Shown here piece after piece: positions 1-4,252 of a DNA stretch of 8,111 nt. The translations under genes and the position numbers were made by a program. This stretch comes from Spirochaetaceae bacterium. Its GTDB lineage: Bacteria > Spirochaetota > Spirochaetia > Treponematales > Breznakiellaceae. The stretch lies in assembly GCA_031258615.1 (NCBI GenBank), contig JAIRMP010000060.1, forward strand, positions 1 through 8,111, given 5' to 3'. The notes under the pieces are model-generated. The model was not told the origin of the DNA. It ran no database searches and worked only from the letters and a program-made list of their open reading frames with translations. How positions within the stretch are numbered: position 1 is the first letter of the stretch; every line of letters starts with the position of its first letter.

Positions 1-38
<38 letters not shown>

Positions 39-59
39 TCTAAGCCGGGCCGCTATCCA

Positions 60-1349
60 CTATATTGCTGAAACAGCCTCTTTGCCGGAGGCGCTCTCCA
101 TGACTTGTTCCGCCGCGGAGATGACCGCGTTGGTAGCATAGTCGTAGGTCATAAAGAATCGTATCCCCTTTTCGGCCAGAATTGCCCTGGGAGCTTCCCC
201 TATACGCACGGCAATCACCCCCGTGCAGTCCTCTATCACGGACAGAATCGTATTCATAACCTCCTCCCGATCCCTGCACGCCTCCGGCCCGGAACAGTAG
301 CGCTTAATCTCCCGGCGTTCAAAAAAAGTTACCTGTCCCCGCGAGTATTGATAGACGTAAAACGCGACGGTGTGCCCGAAATGCTGATCCACCAGGTAGC
401 CGTTTTTTGAAGCCACGGCGAAGCGCAGGGGGCTGTCCAAATCCGTGCACTCTGTTTTTGCCGGCGGCTCCGCGCTGATGTTTAACGAAAGCGAAATATC
501 GTTGTCCAGCGTGCCCGCGGCATCGGCCCGGCACTGCCTGCAATGGTACATCTGTGGAAGTATGGCTTCGCACTGTTTACGCATCCTCATGATGCCGGCG
601 TTGTTTACCAGCGGCAGATGTTCAAAGAGGCTGCCCCTGACAGGAATAAGCTGCATTATGTTTGAAAGGTCCGCGCCCAGGGCGGCGGCGGTTTTTACAA
701 CATCCGGAATGTGCGCGTCGTTTATCCCGGTGAGCATCACAATGTTTACCTTGCAGATCATGCCCAGTTCCACAATGCGTCTTATGCCATCAAGCTGATT
801 CTCAAGCAACAGCTTTGCCGCCTCTATACCCAGGTAGTTTCTGTCATTGAACCGCACGTGGCGGTAAACACGCTTTCCTATCACAGGGTCCACAGCGTTC
901 ACCGTTACCGTCACGTGGGATACGCCCAGAGCTTCAAGTTCGCCGGCATACCGGGGCAGCGCCAGCCCGTTGGTCGAAATACAGAACGTAATTTCAGGCT
1001 CAACCTGGCGTACAAGGGTGAGGGTTTCCTTGAGCGCCTGGAAATTTGCCAGGGCGTCTCCCGGCCCCGCTATACCGACAACATCCGGCTTTCCTATCTT
1101 TTCTTTTACCAGCAGGTAACGTTCCAGCGCCTCCCGCGGCGATAAGACCTTTGCGGTAACGCCGGGGCGGCTTTCATTTGGACAGTCGTATTTGCGGACA
1201 CAGTAGTTGCACTGTATGTTACAGGCAGGGGCGACAGGCAGGTGCACACGGCTGTGCCGCATGGCTGCGCCGCCGCCGCAGCCGGAAAAACAGGGATGGC
1301 TTGCCGTTTTAAGCAGATTGACGGCTTTTTTCGAATTTACAGTATCCAC
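60..1349 (-). CDS. nifB: NifB, radical SAM FeMo-cofactor core synthase with C-terminal NifX-like domain
   Basis: NifB uses S-adenosylmethionine chemistry to fuse two [4Fe-4S] clusters and insert a carbide, making NifB-co, the precursor of nitrogenase FeMo-co. The 429-residue protein carries the family's HPCF motif (Cys20), HLPVAP (His36), the radical SAM CxxxCxxC (Cys43, Cys47, Cys50), the diagnostic KYDCPNESRPGV stretch (Cys56), a GPGD motif (about 95-98), CISTNG (Cys123) and HCRQCRADA (Cys270, Cys273). All the cysteines and the histidine that the family uses for its SAM and K clusters appear present. Residues about 308-418 form a NifX/NafY-type cofactor-binding domain with VDQHFGHT, as in long NifB forms. 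I chose GTG at 1347-1349 because AGGAG lies 6 bases upstream and a sigma-70 promoter ends about 40 bases upstream; an in-frame ATG-type extension to 1445 would begin upstream of that promoter and adds an atypical hydrophobic tail. The stop is TAG. No other nif gene is in the window. The stretch between HPCFS and HLPVAP is glycine-rich, has an extra Cys24 and is about three residues longer than in Azotobacter NifB as I recall it. Confidence 0.95.
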   Translation of the reverse strand: MDTVNSKKAVNLLKTASHPCFSGCGGGAAMRHSRVHLPVAPACNIQCNYCVRKYDCPNESRPGVTAKVLSPREALERYLLVKEKIGKPDVVGIAGPGDALANFQALKETLTLVRQVEPEITFCISTNGLALPRYAGELEALGVSHVTVTVNAVDPVIGKRVYRHVRFNDRNYLGIEAAKLLLENQLDGIRRIVELGMICKVNIVMLTGINDAHIPDVVKTAAALGADLSNIMQLIPVRGSLFEHLPLVNNAGIMRMRKQCEAILPQMYHCRQCRADAAGTLDNDISLSLNISAEPPAKTECTDLDSPLRFAVASKNGYLVDQHFGHTVAFYVYQYSRGQVTFFERREIKRYCSGPEACRDREEVMNTILSVIEDCTGVIAVRIGEAPRAILAEKGIRFFMTYDYATNAVISAAEQVMESASGKEAVSAI

Positions 1350-1355
1350 GTTACG

Positions 1356-1360
1356 CTCCT
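1356..1360 (-). promoter_or_regulatory. nifB ribosome binding site (AGGAG)
   Basis: AGGAG on the minus strand with a 6-base spacer to the GTG at 1349. It is the best Shine-Dalgarno match in the region and decides the start of nifB. Confidence 0.8.
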
Positions 1361-1368
1361 GGCGAAGA

Positions 1369-1380
1369 TTTACCGGTAAA
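1369..1380. promoter_or_regulatory. Candidate operator: perfect 12-base palindrome at nifB transcription start
   Basis: TTTACCGGTAAA is a perfect 12-base palindrome lying just downstream of the -10 box of the proximal nifB promoter, at roughly +3 to +14. A repressor bound here would block initiation or early elongation. I do not recognise it as the site of a known nitrogen regulator, so the regulator is unknown and the operator role is inferred from position and symmetry only. Confidence 0.4.
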
Positions 1381-1389
1381 ACCTGTACA

Positions 1390-1418
1390 ACAATAACAAT
1401 ATTATTTACGTATGTCAA
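1390..1418 (-). promoter_or_regulatory. Sigma-70 type promoter of nifB (TTGACA-N17-TATTGT)
   Basis: The minus strand has a perfect -35 TTGACA (1413-1418), a 17-base spacer and a -10 TATTGT (1390-1395, 4 of 6 matches). Expected transcription start is near 1383, giving a leader of about 34 bases before the GTG. I saw no sigma-54 -24/-12 element (TGGC-N8-TTGCA type) in this gap, so housekeeping-type control is more likely than NifA control. Confidence 0.7.
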
Positions 1419-1526
1419 GTAGGAAAATAGGTATGGGTACGGCAAAAATTAGGGTGTAATCAGGCAATAACTTTGCGTACATCTTGTCAGAGACCGCTTT
1501 CATACAGGATAAACGCATAGAGTCAA

Positions 1527-1551
1527 AGACCACCGGCATAGCCGGTGGTTT
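1527..1551. repeat. GC-rich perfect hairpin (9-bp arms, ATA loop)
   Basis: ACCACCGGC (1529-1537) and GCCGGTGGT (1541-1549) pair perfectly around ATA, extended by a G-T and an A-T pair. No strong T-run follows on either strand, so it is a poor intrinsic terminator. Hairpins of this kind occur as the subterminal ends or relics of IS200/IS605-family elements and as REP-like repeats, which is an inference from general resemblance. It lies at the 5' end of the transcript expected from the extended -10 promoter at 1562-1570, so it could also act as an mRNA-stabilising leader structure. Confidence 0.65.
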
Positions 1552-1561
1552 ACGGAATATT

Positions 1562-1570
1562 ATTATAACA
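1562..1570 (-). promoter_or_regulatory. Extended -10 promoter (TGTTATAAT) upstream of nifB
   Basis: The minus strand reads TGTTATAAT, a perfect TATAAT with the TG extension one base before it. The -35 region at 17 bases (TATCCT) does not match the consensus, which extended -10 promoters tolerate. A transcript would start near 1555, begin with the 1527-1551 hairpin and reach nifB with a leader of about 200 bases. This is a second, distal candidate promoter. Confidence 0.45.
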
Positions 1571-1620
1571 AATCACGAAAATTTAGGATACATTTGTTTG
1601 TTGAATTCCAGAAATTTCCG

Positions 1621-1634
1621 CAGTTCCCGAACTG
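1621..1634. promoter_or_regulatory. Small palindrome after cimA (CAGTTC-CC-GAACTG)
   Basis: Perfect 6-base arms around CC, 17 bases beyond the cimA stop codon. The loop is too short and there is no T-run, so it is not a good terminator. It could be a protein-binding site, but nothing identifies the protein. Confidence 0.25.
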
Positions 1635-1651
1635 TAAGCTTCTCTGTTTCT

Positions 1652-3319
1652 CTATGGTGAGAAATTTGTCTGAGAAATAGGGCTAATTGCTGATTGTTTT
1701 ACACGTTGCAGGTAGTATTCGATCGAGTCGACGAGCGCGAGGCGGCTTGCGTCTATTATGTCGGCGGAAACGCCTACCGTTGTCCAGGCGGAAACGCCGT
1801 CCGTTGATTCGACTAGGACGCGCACCTTGGCGGCGGTCGCGTGTTTGCCGTCTATCACGCGAACCTTGTAGTCGGACAGCCGCATCCTGGCGAGTTCCGG
1901 GTAGAAGCGGAGCAGGCTGCGACGCAGCGCCCCGTCAAGCGCGTTGACGGGGCCGTCCCCTTCCGCCGCGGCTATCTCGTACTGCCCGTTTACAAGGACT
2001 TTTACCCAGGCGTGGCAGCATTCCATCAGCTTGCCTGCCGGGTGTTCGCTCTGTACCCTGTACGCGATGATGTCGAAGGCGCTTTTGTACAGGCCCAGTT
2101 CCTTGTACGCCAGGATTTCAAAGCTGGCGTCCGCCCCGTCAAAGGCCCAGCCGCCGGCCTCCAGCGCCTTTAGGCGGCGCGAAAGGGCGCTTATGGCCGG
2201 GTGAGACTTGCCCACGCCCTCGGTCAGCCTGCCCACGCGCTCCGCTATCGCGGCCCTGCCGCCCTGCTCGCTCATCAGGAAGCGCCGCCCGTTGCCGACC
2301 AGCGCCGGGTCTATATGTTCAAATGAGGAGCGCGCTTTCAGGATCGCGTCAGCGTGCATACCCGCCTTGTGTGAGAAGGCGTGCGTCCCGATGTATGGCA
2401 TATCGTCGCTCAGCGTACAGTTGACGATTTCCGCGACCCGCCTGCTGATTTCGGTGAGACGCGGCAGCTTTCCGTTCGGCAGGCAGCGCAGGCCCATCTT
2501 GCACTGAAGGCTGGGTATCAGCGCTGCGAGGCAGGTGTTGCCGCAGCGTTCCCCAAAGCCGAGGAGGGTTCCCTGTACCTGGACACAGCCTGCCTCCACG
2601 GCGGCGATGGAGCAGGCGATGGCAAGACCTGAATCGTTGTGCGCGTGTATGCCGAGCGGGGGCGCGGCGCGGCAGTCCGCGAGACAGTCCGCGGCAGCGT
2701 GCGTCCCCTCCGCTACCGCGCCGGGAAAGCTGCCGCCGTTGGTGTCGCAGAGGATTATGCGGACAGCGCCCGCCTCCGCCGCCGTTACTATGCTTTTAAG
2801 CGCGTAGTCCCGGTTCCGGGCGAAGCCGTCAAAAAAATGTTCAGCGTCAAAGAAGACCGTCCGGCCTTCCCGCCGCAGGAACTGTATCGTCTCGGAAATC
2901 ATGGCCAGATTCTCATCCAGGCTTGCCTTTAACACTTCCTTGACGTGCAGGGTTGACGCCTTCCCGAAGACCACGACAAATTCCGTATCCGCGGAAAGAA
3001 GGCTGGAAAGTTGTTCGTCATCTTCCGCCCTTACCCCCTTCTTCCGGGTAGAGCCAAACGCGCAGAGACGCGCGTTCTCCAGCCGCAGCTTCTTTGCCGA
3101 CTTGAAGAAGTCGACATCCTTTGGATTGCTGCCCGGATTCCCGGCCTCTATCCACGAGACGCCGAGCTCGTCCAGCGCCCCCGCTATCGCGAGTTTATCC
3201 TGCGCGGAAAAACTGATCCCCTCGCCCTGCGCCCCGTCCCGTAGCGTCGTATCAAATATTTCTATATGCCCCGATGGGGGCGCCCCCGCGCCGGGGGCCA
3301 TATCTTTCATGTTGTTCAT
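1652..3319 (-). CDS. cimA: Citramalate synthase-type enzyme (LeuA/homocitrate synthase superfamily)
   Basis: Members of this family condense acetyl-CoA with pyruvate to (R)-citramalate, the pyruvate route into isoleucine. The 555-residue protein has the TIM-barrel start DTTLRDGAQGEG (Arg27 and Asp28 are the catalytic base partner and metal ligand by family knowledge), PGSNPKD (about 62-68), FGSTR (about 88-92), DAEHFFDGF (158-166), CDTNGG (191-196), the metal-binding GIHAHND (His225, His227) and GFGERCGNTCL (about 254-264). A LeuA-type C-terminal regulatory/dimer domain fills roughly residues 415-545. The FGSTR and DAEHFFDG motifs and the length fit the clostridial/archaeal-type citramalate synthase family; NifV homocitrate synthases are near 380 residues and lack the C-terminal domain. 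I chose ATG at 3319, preceded by GGAG at a 9-base spacing; an upstream in-frame TTG at 3334 overlaps that site. The family's usual EGGWPGSN segment (from memory) reads EAGNPGSN here, next to the substrate pocket, so specificity could differ. With nifB next door, homocitrate synthesis is an alternative. Confidence 0.82.
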   Translation of the reverse strand: MNNMKDMAPGAGAPPSGHIEIFDTTLRDGAQGEGISFSAQDKLAIAGALDELGVSWIEAGNPGSNPKDVDFFKSAKKLRLENARLCAFGSTRKKGVRAEDDEQLSSLLSADTEFVVVFGKASTLHVKEVLKASLDENLAMISETIQFLRREGRTVFFDAEHFFDGFARNRDYALKSIVTAAEAGAVRIILCDTNGGSFPGAVAEGTHAAADCLADCRAAPPLGIHAHNDSGLAIACSIAAVEAGCVQVQGTLLGFGERCGNTCLAALIPSLQCKMGLRCLPNGKLPRLTEISRRVAEIVNCTLSDDMPYIGTHAFSHKAGMHADAILKARSSFEHIDPALVGNGRRFLMSEQGGRAAIAERVGRLTEGVGKSHPAISALSRRLKALEAGGWAFDGADASFEILAYKELGLYKSAFDIIAYRVQSEHPAGKLMECCHAWVKVLVNGQYEIAAAEGDGPVNALDGALRRSLLRFYPELARMRLSDYKVRVIDGKHATAAKVRVLVESTDGVSAWTTVGVSADIIDASRLALVDSIEYYLQRVKQSAISPISQTNFSP

Positions 3320-3328
3320 CCGTTGTAT

Positions 3329-3332
3329 CTCC
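3329..3332 (-). promoter_or_regulatory. cimA ribosome binding site (GGAG)
   Basis: GGAG on the minus strand, 9 bases before the ATG at 3319. It is the reason for preferring this ATG over the TTG at 3334 and over two further in-frame ATGs at 3310 and 3301. Confidence 0.65.
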
Positions 3333-3370
3333 AAATAAACTCTCTATGCCGCAATAAACTCTCTATGCCG
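3333..3370. repeat. Two-copy 19-base tandem direct repeat in the cimA leader
   Basis: The unit AATAAACTCTCTATGCCG occurs at 3334-3351 and again at 3353-3370, identical over 18 bases with one base between copies (period 19). It sits directly upstream of the cimA ribosome binding site, in the transcribed leader if the TATACT at 3379-3384 is the -10 box. A period near two helical turns could suit a regulator binding in tandem, but a recent slippage duplication is equally possible. Confidence 0.7.
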
Positions 3371-3378
3371 TCGGCAAC

Positions 3379-3384
3379 AGTATA
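3379..3384 (-). promoter_or_regulatory. Possible -10 box for cimA (TATACT)
   Basis: TATACT on the minus strand matches the -10 consensus at 5 of 6 positions and follows a T-rich run. No acceptable -35 hexamer is found at 15-18 bases upstream. It would start cimA transcription near 3372, about 53 bases before the ATG and just ahead of the 19-base repeats. Co-transcription from the lipoprotein gene is the alternative. Confidence 0.3.
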
Positions 3385-3425
3385 AAAAAATGTTTTTTGA
3401 AAGCGCGGGGGATTCGGTATTAGAT

Positions 3426-4046
3426 TCAATAATCCGGGCCGCTCGTGTCCGTTTCACCGGCAAAGTCCCAGCTCTTCCAGCGGTTTGATTCTTTTTTGCG
3501 CACGAAATTGAACAGGATTTCACTTTTACGGCGGGCATCGTCCTCCGTGACGGAACCCTTCTGCGTTGTTCTGACATGGGCGCTCTCATTTTTACGCATC
3601 AACGACAGGATACTCAGCTCAAAGTTAAGTTTAGCGTCAACACGCGATCCGTCCACCTCCAGCGCCCTCTTAAAATCAGAGGCCGCCTCCTCAAAGTCGC
3701 CGTTGGTGAAACGTATGATCCCGCTGTTGTAACGGCTGCGGTAGATGAGTTCGCGGTTTTCTTCCACGGAAGCGTTTTTTTCCGCCTCGCTGAAGCGGGT
3801 AAGCGCCGCATCGTCCTGCTCCATCGCAAGGTAGACGGCGCCCAGCGAGTACGCGGCGTAAGGCGCCGTTGCCGGATCGTCCATAGCCTCCATGTAGAAA
3901 CCCGCGGCTTTAGCGTACATCCCCTGTGAAAAGCAGATGTTGCCCTGCACGAGTTTCAGCCTCGATCGTACCGGCGCGCACGAAACAACCAGCGCCAAGG
4001 CCGGTATCATGAGAGCAAACCGCTTCAACCTGTACTTACCTGTCAT
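3426..4046 (-). CDS. TPR-repeat lipoprotein, BatC-like
   Basis: A 206-residue predicted lipoprotein. From ATG at 4046 the start gives a basic n-region (KYRLKR), a hydrophobic core (FALMIPALALVV) and a lipobox VVSC with Cys23 as the lipidated residue, so it is likely anchored to a membrane facing the periplasm. Three TPR units are visible at about 31-57, 61-90 and 101-132, with a partial fourth helix pair at 135-149; TPRs serve as protein-binding scaffolds. The C-terminal part is charged and low in hydrophobic segments, with a basic, Trp-containing stretch near 163-183. The overall plan (signal, TPRs, charged tail) resembles BatC-type proteins of spirochaete Bat (aerotolerance) operons, but the other bat genes are absent here, so this is tentative. 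A GTG at 4070 could extend it by eight residues, but it lies nearly at the expected transcription start. No strong Shine-Dalgarno sequence is seen before the ATG. Confidence 0.75.
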   Translation of the reverse strand: MTGKYRLKRFALMIPALALVVSCAPVRSRLKLVQGNICFSQGMYAKAAGFYMEAMDDPATAPYAAYSLGAVYLAMEQDDAALTRFSEAEKNASVEENRELIYRSRYNSGIIRFTNGDFEEAASDFKRALEVDGSRVDAKLNFELSILSLMRKNESAHVRTTQKGSVTEDDARRKSEILFNFVRKKESNRWKSWDFAGETDTSGPDY

Positions 4047-4078
4047 CCGATCGGCATCCCGCGCTTCCACAAACGCTA

Positions 4079-4107
4079 ATTGTAAGTTTTTTTGTTCACC
4101 GTGAAAA
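4079..4107 (-). promoter_or_regulatory. Promoter of TPR lipoprotein gene (TTTTCA-N17-TACAAT)
   Basis: The minus strand has -35 TTTTCA (4102-4107, 4 of 6 matches), a 17-base spacer and -10 TACAAT (4079-4084, 5 of 6). Transcription would start near 4072, leaving about 26 bases before the ATG at 4046. A small perfect palindrome, TTCACCGTGAA (4095-4105), overlaps the -35 box and could be an operator. Confidence 0.5.
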
Positions 4108-4219
4108 GCCGGCTGTAGTTGTTGCCGGTGTATTACCGGGCCGCCTGGTATTTCCTGTCATTCACAAAGAATTGACGTATCCTTTCCCGCCGCCTGCGTA
4201 TGAAGGGCGGAAATGGTTT

Positions 4220-4236
4220 GCGGCAATGTTTGCCGC
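4220..4236 (+). promoter_or_regulatory. Hairpin in the purL leader (GCGGCAA-TGT-TTGCCGC)
   Basis: Perfect 7-base arms around TGT, ending 16 bases before the purL ATG. As RNA it would form a stable small stem next to the initiation region; as DNA it is a symmetrical site that a regulator could bind. It does not match the PurR boxes I know from Escherichia coli or Bacillus, and no T-run follows, so it is not a terminator. Confidence 0.5.
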
Positions 4237-4252
4237 GTGGTAAGATGTCGAC

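Larger units (their letters stand above)
1350..1651. other. 302-base regulatory gap between cimA stop and nifB start
   Basis: I see no gene here. The stretch is AT-rich compared with its flanking genes and holds, on the minus strand in order of transcription, a small palindrome just after the cimA stop, an extended -10 promoter, a GC-rich hairpin, a consensus-like sigma-70 promoter, a 12-base palindrome and the nifB ribosome binding site. The arrangement implies that nifB is transcribed from its own promoters rather than only by read-through from cimA. Confidence 0.6.
4047..4252. other. Divergent intergenic region between lipoprotein gene and purL
   Basis: This 206-base region drives genes in both directions. 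It contains a clear promoter for the minus-strand lipoprotein gene and a hairpin next to the purL start. For purL itself a -35-like TTGACG is present at 4172-4177, but no good -10 lies 16-18 bases downstream (the nearest, TATGAA at 4199, is 21 bases away), and no strong Shine-Dalgarno sequence precedes the ATG. The purL promoter is therefore unresolved. Confidence 0.5.

Noticed and set aside
77..97. GCCTC/GAGGC inverted repeat near the end of nifB as another palindromic insert
   Set aside because: Five-base arms with a 7-base loop are expected by chance and it lacks the GCGGAGC core seen in purL.
711..1145. Plus-strand open frame of 144 codons opposite nifB
   Set aside because: It overlaps the conserved radical SAM core on the other strand and shows no domain or ribosome binding site.
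1350..1445. N-terminal extension of NifB by 32 residues
   Set aside because: It would start upstream of the best promoter, has no good ribosome binding site and is unlike known NifB N-termini. The GTG at 1349 has AGGAG at 6 bases.
1529..1549. Hairpin read as an intrinsic terminator for cimA
   Set aside because: The stem is strong, but neither strand has a T-run after it, and an extended -10 promoter lies between cimA and the hairpin.
4095..4130. Inverted CCGGC/GCCGG near the start of the divergent region as a terminator
   Set aside because: Arms are only 5 bases with a 10-base loop and there is no upstream gene for it to terminate in either direction.
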